DNA from: Caryophanales bacterium UBA1744 | GTDB taxonomy: Bacteria > Bacillota_I > Bacilli_A > RFN20 > CAG-826 | Length of the DNA stretch: 29,978 bases | Direction: 5' to 3' | Assembly: GCA_002314915.1 (NCBI GenBank) | Contig: DCHU01000073.1 | Location: 12,031 to 42,008 of the forward strand | Shown: one piece after another, positions 24,276-29,978 of the stretch | Layout of the letters: the number at the start of each line of letters is the position of its first letter | Position numbering within the stretch: position 1 is the first letter of the stretch | Translations under genes and position numbers: made by a program | The notes under the pieces: generated by a model | Database searches by the model: none | Seen by the model: the letters and a program-made list of their open reading frames with translations, nothing else | What the model was told of the DNA's origin: nothing

Positions 24276-25412
24276 ATGAATATTAAACGTTTTGCCACAA
24301 TGGTATTATCCATCGCTTGCATCCCTACAGTTCTCGTGGGCTGCAAAAATAAAGAGAAAAAAGATCAGACTGCACTCACTTTCGGCAAGTTGTATCAGGA
24401 ATCTAAAAATATCGAAGATAATTTTAATGTCATTTCTCTCACTGACCTTCAGAAGATGGTCGAGAAGAAATATAACTTTGCCGTAATAGTATATGAGCCA
24501 TATAACGACTGCACTTGCTGGACGACATTCCAATCAACGCTCCGCAAGTATATGAAGAACACTAATATTTTGTTCTTTGGGGTTGAGATTGGAGAACTTG
24601 TAGCCTCTAATGAACAGTTTGGGCTCGACTACAGAAGAGGCGATGAGACCGTTGCAATCTTCAGAGATGGAGTTCTAAAAACTCAGAAAAGTACAGGCGA
24701 CTCAAACGATAAGTTCACAAGCGACATCGACACATTCACTGAGTGGATGGATAACAACGTACACAACTCGGATATGTTATTTGTCACCCCTGCCCAGTTG
24801 GATAGCCTATTCGCTGGAGATTCACAGTTCACTTTATATATAGACAGAGAATCATGCGGCGACTGTTCTTATCTCAACGCGAACTTCCTTAAGGAATACA
24901 ACGCAGGTGATAACAACCGTTCCTATGTGATTGAAACGGATGTTGAGGGAATCAGATACAAGAACAGTTTCTTCAGTTCTGAACTGTGGTCAGCTTGGAA
25001 AGACTCAATGGGTATGTCAAGTGCCGGCAACGAAGAATACGGATACGGCGTTGGCTACACTCCTTCATTCTACAGATATGACCCAAACATCATGGAAGGC
25101 GAGAACAGAGCCTCAGCAGTATTCGATTCAGCCGTTTACTTAAATGACACAATCGAGAAGACAGGCGACAACGAATACACAGTCACCGATTCATTCTATA
25201 CCGAAGAAAGACTCGGCAATTTAGCCCATATGGATGGTGTGGAAATCGAGAACAAAGTCCTCAAGGGATTAAAGCTTGACTCAACTCAGGTGAACGAAAT
25301 CGACACCGGAGCGGGTTATTCCTACTCATGGAAGAGCGAGAGTTCAGCCTCATATCACGATCCACTCCTAAAAGCCTTCTTAGACTTATACGTAGCAAAG
25401 ACAACAAAATAA
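24276..25412 (+). CDS. Lipoprotein with two thioredoxin-like regions
   Basis: 378 aa. The signal peptide ends in lipobox LVGC with lipid-bearing Cys23, so the protein is tethered outside the membrane. Two thioredoxin-like regions follow: the first has FAVIVYEPYNDCTCW with Cys79/Cys81 (CxC), the second TLYIDRESCGDCSYL with Cys194/Cys197 (CxxC). Each sits after a beta-strand, where thioredoxin active sites lie. It may handle thiol-disulfide exchange of exported proteins, or only use the fold for binding. It is monocistronic, flanked by the divergent tRNA promoter and a strong terminator. Family membership beyond the fold is not recognised. Confidence 0.65.
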   Translation: MNIKRFATMVLSIACIPTVLVGCKNKEKKDQTALTFGKLYQESKNIEDNFNVISLTDLQKMVEKKYNFAVIVYEPYNDCTCWTTFQSTLRKYMKNTNILFFGVEIGELVASNEQFGLDYRRGDETVAIFRDGVLKTQKSTGDSNDKFTSDIDTFTEWMDNNVHNSDMLFVTPAQLDSLFAGDSQFTLYIDRESCGDCSYLNANFLKEYNAGDNNRSYVIETDVEGIRYKNSFFSSELWSAWKDSMGMSSAGNEEYGYGVGYTPSFYRYDPNIMEGENRASAVFDSAVYLNDTIEKTGDNEYTVTDSFYTEERLGNLAHMDGVEIENKVLKGLKLDSTQVNEIDTGAGYSYSWKSESSASYHDPLLKAFLDLYVAKTTK

Positions 25413-25415
25413 TAT

Positions 25416-25440
25416 AACCCGCGATTTGCGGGTTTTTCTT
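25416..25440 (+). terminator. Intrinsic terminator after the lipoprotein gene
   Basis: AACCCGC-GATTT-GCGGGTT followed by TTTCTT, 4 nt after the stop. It also stands at the 3' side of the convergent FtsX-type gene. Confidence 0.9.
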
Positions 25441-25473
25441 ATGCGTTTGCTCTGTTTTTTAAGTAAATCGCGG

Positions 25474-28005
25474 TTATTCGACCGATTTAAGCGATTCAAC
25501 CATCTTAACTTTTCCGGTTCTTGATGTGAGCCAAATGTTCACGAACAAGGCAACGACGAAGGTCAAGACGAATGATATCGCGTATGATAGCACCTTAATA
25601 TTAAAGATATATTCAACGAGCTCGACGATGTTGGTCTTGAGGACTGCGAGCATGAATGGATAGCCAAGGCATAATCCGATCGCAACGCCAAGGGCCGTTA
25701 AGGTCATCGTCTCGATGAGGAGGGACGCCGCTATTTCCAGTCTTGTGAATCCTAGGACCTTCAATGTTGCGATATCTCTCATTCGGTCGTTGAAGTTCAT
25801 GAGGGCGAGGTTATATAAAACTACCAAAGCGAGCAGTATGGCAAACACCTTGACCGCGCCGGTCATAAGGGTAACACCTGAAAGGACTCCATCGATATAA
25901 TCCATCCAGTCTTTCTTGGTCTGGGATTTTTGAATATAGGCAAAACGCTCTGAGGCCTCATCCCTTACAGAGGCTGGATCAACTCCATCTTCAACACCAA
26001 CCCAAACACCTGCGTATGAGATGTTATTTGGATCACCGATTATTCCTGAATCCGCATAGATGACGACTCCATGATAAACGAATGCCTCATAAATGAGAGC
26101 AATCTCCGCTGAGTAGGTTTTATTGCCGACCGTGAAGAAGAACTCATCTCCCACTTTCGCACCGCTCAAACGGGCGGTTTTCTCGGAAATCGCGCATTTA
26201 TTCACATCGAACTCAACATGGAAATAGGAATCCGACGTCTTGGATATTGTGTAAAGATAAGAAGATACCTGTGGTCCGTCTTCAAGATACATGGTGGACA
26301 TGACTTGAGAGAATGGCTCAACTTTGTTGACTCCATCAATCGCATAGAAATCATCCAAGATGTCTTGCGCTTTCTTGGACTGGGAGAAGTTGAATGACAC
26401 ATCCCATGAATTGACCATCGTCATATCATGAGTGACTCCGTAGTCGACCGTGTCATCGATACCAAATCCGCACGTTAAGAGGGCTGTGCATCCCATGATG
26501 CCTGCGACGACCATCAGGGACTTAACAACGTCTTTTCGGATGTTTCTGAACGCCATCTTGCTAGATAAGAGGAATGTGTTCTCTTTCTTTCCGCTCTTCT
26601 TGACGAGTGCCTTGTATTTAGGTGGAACCGGTCTCATTGACTCGACAGGTTTGAGTTTTACCTCTTTGTGGCACATGTAGAATGTCACTAAAGCGGACAC
26701 TCCGCCGAATACCAATGGAGTGAGCAAGCCCATGAGGACAGGGAAGGTATACACTCTTGCCGGAAGGGTGTAGATAATAGCATATTTCTGACCCATGATC
26801 CAAGGTAAAAGGATAGGTCCCACCACCTCACCGATAAACGTGCCTATTCCAACGAGGAAAAGGGTTAAGAAGATATAGTATCCGTAGATTGAGGCGTTGC
26901 TTAATCCTAACGCCTTCATAACGCCTATTTGGTTTCTCTGTTTGACGACCAATTGGGATATCGTCGTGAGGATGACCAAGACGCCGACAAAGAAGAATAC
27001 AAACGGGAAAACGTAGGTGAATGAGATTGCCTGTTTGCAGTCATTGTTCACTGTTGCAAAGAATGGCATCGTTTCCCTATTTGCTATGAGAATTGCATTG
27101 TTTCTGTTCTTATTTTCGTAGTATTTGTTGATATTTTGCTCAATTTCCTCAGCTTTTTCACCGTTTGTGATTCTGACCAAATACTGGTTTGGAGTAACGA
27201 AACATCCCTCTTGTTCAAGTCCGCCGGTTCCCCAAGTGAATACATCGTATAAAACACCATAAACGAGTTCTCTTCCCTCGTCGGTGAAGTTGTCTCTGAG
27301 CATTTTGTTCAATCCTGAGTAGAACATCTTATCTGATACCAAAACGGTTGAAGCGCTGTAGCTTGAGCGCTCAATGTTCTCAGGGTGTTCCATGAATGCG
27401 GTTATCTTGGTTGGTATTGAGATCTTGTCATGCTTAAAGACGTTCTCTCCGCCCTCTTTCACATACGGATCAAGATAAGTGAGGTATTCAGGTCTCATGT
27501 AGGAGGAAATGTCGACTGAGATTGTTAGGTCTCCTCCGAGTTCGAATCCGGACACCGCTTCTTGCTCGCCAATCTTCTCAAGAGTTCTATCGACCATGCA
27601 GAAATAATCGTCTGAATGGTCATCGGTTTCTTTGGTTATCGTAGATGCTTTTGAGATGGTAGGCATTGTGTCCGAGATAATCGCATAGATTGGTCTGGAC
27701 GATGCTTGGGATGGTAAATCAAAACGTTTCTCAACGTATCCGTCTTCCCCCACTATTTGCTGGAGGTTTTCGAAGTCTTTCTTGTCATAGTCATTTGTGG
27801 TGACCCAGATGTCGGCGAGATTGCCCATCTCGTACATTGTGTCGACCTGTTTCTGGAATGAGATTGCGTTGGCTTGGAGGCCAATGAAAAGAGTGACGGC
27901 TATGCCGCCTATGGCGATGATTGCGATGAATTGGGACCAATGGGCCTTGAATTCACGGATGATCATCTTGAAGAATAGCGATAAAACACCAGTCTTCTTT
28001 TTCAT
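25474..28005 (-). CDS. FtsX/MacB-type ABC transporter permease
   Basis: 843 aa. One membrane helix near 20-45, a large outside domain (about 50-330), then a three-helix FtsX block (about 330-455) containing QRNQIGVMKALGLSNASIYGYY. A second half follows: helix near 500, outside domain (about 520-705) and a last FtsX block (about 715-840) with MRDIATLKVLGFTRLEI. This two-block layout is that of the large permeases of lipoprotein-release and antimicrobial-peptide transporters. The membrane protein works with the ATPase encoded just upstream (TAATG overlap). No two-component system is adjacent. The substrate is unknown. Confidence 0.9.
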   Translation of the reverse strand: MKKKTGVLSLFFKMIIREFKAHWSQFIAIIAIGGIAVTLFIGLQANAISFQKQVDTMYEMGNLADIWVTTNDYDKKDFENLQQIVGEDGYVEKRFDLPSQASSRPIYAIISDTMPTISKASTITKETDDHSDDYFCMVDRTLEKIGEQEAVSGFELGGDLTISVDISSYMRPEYLTYLDPYVKEGGENVFKHDKISIPTKITAFMEHPENIERSSYSASTVLVSDKMFYSGLNKMLRDNFTDEGRELVYGVLYDVFTWGTGGLEQEGCFVTPNQYLVRITNGEKAEEIEQNINKYYENKNRNNAILIANRETMPFFATVNNDCKQAISFTYVFPFVFFFVGVLVILTTISQLVVKQRNQIGVMKALGLSNASIYGYYIFLTLFLVGIGTFIGEVVGPILLPWIMGQKYAIIYTLPARVYTFPVLMGLLTPLVFGGVSALVTFYMCHKEVKLKPVESMRPVPPKYKALVKKSGKKENTFLLSSKMAFRNIRKDVVKSLMVVAGIMGCTALLTCGFGIDDTVDYGVTHDMTMVNSWDVSFNFSQSKKAQDILDDFYAIDGVNKVEPFSQVMSTMYLEDGPQVSSYLYTISKTSDSYFHVEFDVNKCAISEKTARLSGAKVGDEFFFTVGNKTYSAEIALIYEAFVYHGVVIYADSGIIGDPNNISYAGVWVGVEDGVDPASVRDEASERFAYIQKSQTKKDWMDYIDGVLSGVTLMTGAVKVFAILLALVVLYNLALMNFNDRMRDIATLKVLGFTRLEIAASLLIETMTLTALGVAIGLCLGYPFMLAVLKTNIVELVEYIFNIKVLSYAISFVLTFVVALFVNIWLTSRTGKVKMVESLKSVE

Positions 28006-28709
28006 TACCAGACAATGTCCTCCGGTCTAGTTCTATTGTCATTGATGGAGTTCTCGATAATGCCTCCATCAGCGATTCTGATTAATCTCTCAGCGCACTT
28101 TGCGATTGTTGCGTTGTGGGTGACGATGATGACGGTCTTCTTATATTTCTCTGAGATGTCATAAAGAAGTTTGATGATTGAAGCACCAGTCTTTGAGTCG
28201 AGAGCGCCAGTAGGCTCATCACAGAGAAGCAACTCTGGATTCTTAACGATTGCCCTAGCAATTGAGACTCTCTGCTGTTCGCCACCCGATAACTGGGATG
28301 GGAAGTTGTTGAGCCTGTGTTCAAGTCCAACGTCTGTTAAGACCTGTTTTGCGTCAAATGGATCTTTAGCAACGGCTGCGGCAAGTTGAACATTCTCTAA
28401 TGCGCTTAAGTTAGGCATAAGGTTATAGAACTGGAAAACGAATCCGACATCGGTTCTTCTGAATTCGGATAACTGTTTTGGGGTGTATTTGGCGACGTCT
28501 TTGCCATCGACGATGTACTCACCGTAGGTTGCGTTGTCCATGCCGCCTAAGATATTGAGGAGAGTGGATTTTCCGGCGCCTGATGCACCGAGAATGACGA
28601 CGAATTCCCCTTCTTTCAATTCGAAGTCAACGCCTTTGAGGGCCTGAACCTCGTTGGATTGGCCTTCATTGTAGATTTTCTTTAGTTCTTTTACCGTAAT
28701 GTTGCTCAT
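28005..28709 (-). CDS. LolD/MacB-type ABC transporter ATPase
   Basis: 234 aa from MSNITVKEL. Walker A GASGAGKS, Q-loop VFQFYNLMPNLSALENV, signature LSGGEQQR, Walker B LLLCDEPTGALDSKTG and H-loop VTHN are all intact. These match the LolD/MacB/BceA branch serving FtsX-like permeases. In-frame upstream ATGs at 28715 and 28733 exist, but TATATT ends 7 bases before 28709, the spacing seen at other leaderless genes here, so 28709 is chosen. Confidence 0.92.
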   Translation of the reverse strand: MSNITVKELKKIYNEGQSNEVQALKGVDFELKEGEFVVILGASGAGKSTLLNILGGMDNATYGEYIVDGKDVAKYTPKQLSEFRRTDVGFVFQFYNLMPNLSALENVQLAAAVAKDPFDAKQVLTDVGLEHRLNNFPSQLSGGEQQRVSIARAIVKNPELLLCDEPTGALDSKTGASIIKLLYDISEKYKKTVIIVTHNATIAKCAERLIRIADGGIIENSINDNRTRPEDIVW

Positions 28710-28716
28710 GTGCATA

Positions 28717-28745
28717 AATATAGGCATTAGCAAATAAAATTGCTA
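28717..28745 (-). promoter_or_regulatory. Promoter of the FtsX-type ABC operon (leaderless)
   Basis: On the minus strand TAGCAA (28740-28745), 17-bp spacer, TATATT (28717-28722), then 7 bases and ATG at 28709. The -35 lies within the left arm of the inverted repeat at 28740-28786. Confidence 0.5.
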
Positions 28746-28786
28746 TCAAAACCATTTGTAGACGGTAAAGAGATTGTAGATAGCAA
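28740..28786. promoter_or_regulatory. Long-range inverted repeat over the ABC operon -35
   Basis: TTGCTATC (28740-28747) and GATAGCAA (28779-28786) are perfect 8-bp arms 31 nt apart. Between and across them TTGTAGA occurs twice (28756-28762, 28775-28781). The left arm covers the -35 of the ABC promoter, so a looping repressor or paired operator is possible; a hairpin in a plus-strand transcript is the alternative. Confidence 0.4.
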
Positions 28787-28796
28787 GTTTTTTTTG

Positions 28797-28846
28797 CAGG
28801 TTTTAGGGAAAAAATAAGAAAAACTCCTCTACTAATTAGTGGAGGG
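28797..28846 (+). repeat. Leader element copy B with SD-masking hairpin
   Basis: CAGGTTTTAGGG, an A-rich run, AAAACTCCTCTA, CTAATTAGTGGAGGG. CCTCTACT pairs with AGTGGAGG around an AATT loop (8 bp, one wobble), hiding the SD GGAGGG (28841-28846) placed 8 nt before ATG at 28855. On the minus strand the same hairpin is followed by TTTTTCTTATTTTTT and could act as a terminator for antisense RNA. Copy A is at 23721-23770. Confidence 0.6.
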
Positions 28847-28854
28847 TTTGTTTC

Positions 28855-28953
28855 ATGAGCAAGCTTATCCGCATCCATCGAGCAGTGCGTCGGGGGATCG
28901 TAGATGATACTGGTTGCAATCGCAGCTGTGGTCATTATTACGATTCTAGCTAG
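28855..28953 (+). CDS. Candidate 32-aa leader peptide overlapping the small hydrophobic ORF
   Basis: ATG to TAG, starting MSKLIRIHRAV and ending HYYDSS. The SD GGAGGG is 8 nt upstream and inside a hairpin. It is not hydrophobic and has no family I know. It overlaps the following 20-codon frame by 50 nt in another frame, as mok overlaps hok, so its translation could open or drive the second start. Whether it is translated is unknown. Confidence 0.35.
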   Translation: MSKLIRIHRAVRRGIVDDTGCNRSCGHYYDSS

Positions 28954-28966
28954 GTTGCTAAAATAA
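28904..28966 (+). CDS. Candidate 20-aa hydrophobic membrane peptide (type I toxin-like)
   Basis: ATG to TAA. The peptide begins MILVAIAAVVIITIL and ends ARLLK: one unbroken hydrophobic helix with a basic tail, like Ibs, Fst or TxpA-type toxins of type I toxin-antitoxin systems. SD-like GGGGGA (28892-28897) is 6 nt before ATG, and the codon just before ATG is TAG in the same frame, so the start is firm if it is used. A structured 3' region and terminator follow. An opposing promoter lies at 29005-29032. No sequence match to a named toxin family is claimed. Confidence 0.45.
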   Translation: MILVAIAAVVIITILARLLK

Positions 28967-28988
28967 AAGTTCCCCATAATCAGGGAAC
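28958..28988 (-). terminator. Minus-strand hairpin with T-rich tail behind the small ORF
   Basis: On the minus strand GTTCCC-TGATTATG-GGGAAC followed by TTTTATTTT. It could stop transcripts from the opposing promoter at about 28998 or read-through from the right. The plus-strand side has no T-run. Confidence 0.55.
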
Positions 28989-29004
28989 CCAAAAAAGCAA
29001 TTTA

Positions 29005-29032
29005 ATTATACACCAAGCCAAGATATTGGCAA
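29005..29032 (-). promoter_or_regulatory. Strong opposing (antisense) promoter
   Basis: On the minus strand TTGCCA (29027-29032), 16-bp spacer and perfect TATAAT (29005-29010), the best full promoter in this gap. It would start RNA near 28998, running antisense to the 20-aa ORF and towards copy B. No minus-strand gene starts there; the next is the ABC ATPase at 28709. Confidence 0.55.
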
Positions 29033-29106
29033 CGGTGTAGCCATATAGCGTCCTCGCTCGGTGGATGCTTCAAAAAGAAATCGGTCCGCTAAAGGACCGT
29101 TTTTTT
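29010..29106 (+). ncRNA. Structured 3' region of the small-ORF transcript ending in a terminator
   Basis: ACACC (29010-29014) pairs with GGTGT (29034-29038) around the inner hairpin GCCAA-GATA-TTGGC (29017-29030). A small hairpin AGCG-TCCT-CGCT follows (29047-29058). The end is a strong terminator, CGGTCC-GCTAAA-GGACCG then TTTTTTT (29082-29106). Such long folded 3' tails are usual for type I toxin messages. The plus-strand promoter was not identified. Confidence 0.45.
29082..29106 (+). terminator. Intrinsic terminator, likely active both ways
   Basis: CGGTCC-GCTAAA-GGACCG plus seven Ts on the plus strand. On the minus strand the stem is followed by ATTTCTTTTT, so it can also end the transcript of the 183-aa membrane protein gene, whose stop is 38 nt away. 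Confidence 0.85.
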
Positions 29107-29143
29107 AAAGAGTAAGGTTGTCTAAATGACCGAAGGCTTTTAC

Positions 29144-29695
29144 TTATCTTCTTTTTCTTTTGTTGTTTTCCTCTTCAGGAATCTCTTCGACTGAGTCTGT
29201 CTGCACCTCTTTCTTCTTAGGTGATCTGAATGTTGTTCTGATGGCCCACATGATGAGTTCGAAGGTGAGCTGGATACTCAAGAGAATGAGCGACCAGTTG
29301 AACATGATTGAGGCGGTTGGTGTTGCGCCGTTTGCCTTGATGTCATAGAAGGTGATCACGAGCATGCCGATTTTGACGAGATATTTGACCACTTTAGCAA
29401 ATGTGTCTCTTCTCTTCTTTCTGCCCTTCTTTGTCTTCTTGTCTTCTTTTGTGTCATCGCCCCAGTTCATCAGAGTGATTTCAACGATGAATGATACGAT
29501 GGACACAACCAAGAGAGCGGAGTAGCAGGCAACGTAGCCCCAACTGCTTTCTACAGCGTTGGTGTAGATGAGATAGATGTAATAGATGAGGAAGAACGTT
29601 GCGAACATGGCGCTGAAGATGATTTTGGCGATGTTCATTCTGCGACGCGTTCTTCTGATGGACGCCGCGGTTTTCTCTTTTAACTTTTGTAACAT
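29144..29695 (-). CDS. Small membrane protein of unknown function
   Basis: 183 aa. The N-terminus is basic (SIRRTRRR), followed by four probable membrane helices (about 22-45, 52-75, 105-120, 125-150), a Lys/Arg-rich inner loop (KKTKKGRKKRR, about 87-97) and an acidic-basic tail ending KRKRR. No family recognised. ATG at 29695 lacks an SD and lies 6 bases after TATAAT, so it is probably leaderless. It is divergent from pepT. Codon use looks like the neighbours. Confidence 0.75.
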   Translation of the reverse strand: MLQKLKEKTAASIRRTRRRMNIAKIIFSAMFATFFLIYYIYLIYTNAVESSWGYVACYSALLVVSIVSFIVEITLMNWGDDTKEDKKTKKGRKKRRDTFAKVVKYLVKIGMLVITFYDIKANGATPTASIMFNWSLILLSIQLTFELIMWAIRTTFRSPKKKEVQTDSVEEIPEEENNKRKRR

Positions 29696-29701
29696 AGGCT
29701 A

Positions 29702-29707
29702 ATTATA
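29702..29707 (-). promoter_or_regulatory. -10 box of the small membrane protein gene (leaderless)
   Basis: On the minus strand a perfect TATAAT, six bases (TAGCCT), then ATG at 29695. No SD. The -35 is not clear. Confidence 0.6.
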
Positions 29708-29725
29708 TCTTTTGCGCGTTTGTTT

Positions 29726-29731
29726 TATAAT
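29726..29731 (+). promoter_or_regulatory. -10 box of pepT
   Basis: Perfect TATAAT with a leader of about 20 nt holding SD GGGAGG, in contrast to the divergent leaderless promoter 19 bp away. No good -35. Confidence 0.5.
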
Positions 29732-29757
29732 AGCAATCGATATTTGGGAGGTATCTT

Positions 29758-29978
29758 ATGTTAGATGCTTTGGAGAGATTTATCCGCTACGTCCAGGTGG
29801 ATACGCAGTCAGATGATGTGAGTGAGACCACTCCATCTACTATGAAACAGTTAGATTTATCAAGAATGCTCGTTGAGGAACTTGAGGAATTGGGCTTAGA
29901 GGCAGAGTTAGACGAATACGGCAGAGTGTATTCTCGCTTACCAGGCGATGAGTCACTTCCAACAATCGGTTTGAACGC
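29758..29978 (+). CDS. pepT: Peptidase T (tripeptide aminopeptidase), N-terminal part
   Basis: The first 73 codons are visible and the frame runs off the right edge. The start LERFIRYVQVDTQSDD, then TPSTMKQLDLSRML, ELEELGLEAELDEYGRVYSRLPGD and PTIGLNA, is the clear N-terminus of the M20B zinc peptidase PepT, which removes the N-terminal residue from tripeptides in the cytoplasm. The metal-binding His/Asp residues lie beyond the window. SD GGGAGGT is 6 nt before ATG. Confidence 0.92.
   Translation, partial: MLDALERFIRYVQVDTQSDDVSETTPSTMKQLDLSRMLVEELEELGLEAELDEYGRVYSRLPGDESLPTIGLN

Noticed and set aside
28666..28992. 108-codon minus-strand open frame across the gap before the ABC operon
   Set aside because: It overlaps the ABC ATPase start and promoter, has no SD and no family signs; the plus-strand signals explain the region better.
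1..29978. CRISPR array, insertion sequence or rRNA
   Set aside because: No regularly spaced repeats, transposase frame or rRNA sequence was found in reading both strands.

Overview
The window reads as a chromosomal stretch of a Gram-positive, probably anaerobic and gut- or rumen-type Firmicute, most likely of the Erysipelotrichales/Bacilli side. Supporting signs are moderate-to-low GC, AGGAGG-type Shine-Dalgarno (SD) sites, lipobox lipoproteins, no outer-membrane genes, a two-subunit Fe-S fumarase, an iron-sulfur/flavin oxidoreductase paired with HypA, and membrane-bound c-di-GMP enzymes. TGA is used as a stop (fumarase alpha ends TGA inside an ATGA overlap), so this is not a code-4 mollicute. 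The taxonomic call is an inference. No phage, insertion sequence or CRISPR array is seen.

Layout. 1-5.1 kb (minus): a partial lipoprotein, fumarase alpha/beta, HypA, and a 966-aa Fe-S/GltD-like oxidoreductase. 5.1-8.6 kb (minus): a 1001-aa GGDEF/HD-GYP/PAS/GGDEF membrane protein plus a GNAT acetyltransferase. 8.7-13.5 kb (minus): a tight operon of an asymmetric heterodimeric ABC exporter, a GNAT and a cytidylate-kinase-2-like protein. 13.6-18.4 kb: an MFS transporter, an HD hydrolase, a fucose-isomerase-like protein, a peptide deformylase-like protein with an altered motif I, and an SLC13/ArsB-type permease, several meeting tail-to-tail with overlapping stops. 18.5-20.9 kb (plus): a fused GT8 glycosyltransferase-PlsC acyltransferase coupled to a CrtO-like membrane protein. 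20.9-23.8 kb (minus): a membrane EAL phosphodiesterase and a PD-(D/E)XK-like protein. 23.8-24.2 kb: a tRNA cluster in transcription order Cys-Arg-Pro. 24.3-28.7 kb: a double-thioredoxin-like lipoprotein and an FtsX/LolD-type ABC transporter. 28.7-29.1 kb: about 430 bp without an ordinary gene but full of signals. 29.1 kb to the end: a small membrane protein and the start of peptidase T.

Two observations cut across the window. First, at least seven operon-leading genes have a good -10 box only 6-8 bases before ATG and no SD, which predicts leaderless mRNAs beside conventional SD genes. Second, the 28.7-29.1 kb gap looks like a type I toxin-antitoxin-like locus. It has a hairpin-masked SD, a 32-codon ORF, an overlapping 20-codon ORF for a wholly hydrophobic peptide, a structured 3' region with a strong terminator, and an opposing promoter. 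Its 5' element (about 50 nt) also occurs, with the same 8-nt SD-to-ATG spacing, ahead of the nuclease-like gene 5 kb away.

Tight coupling is common: four gene pairs share a TAATG stop/start.
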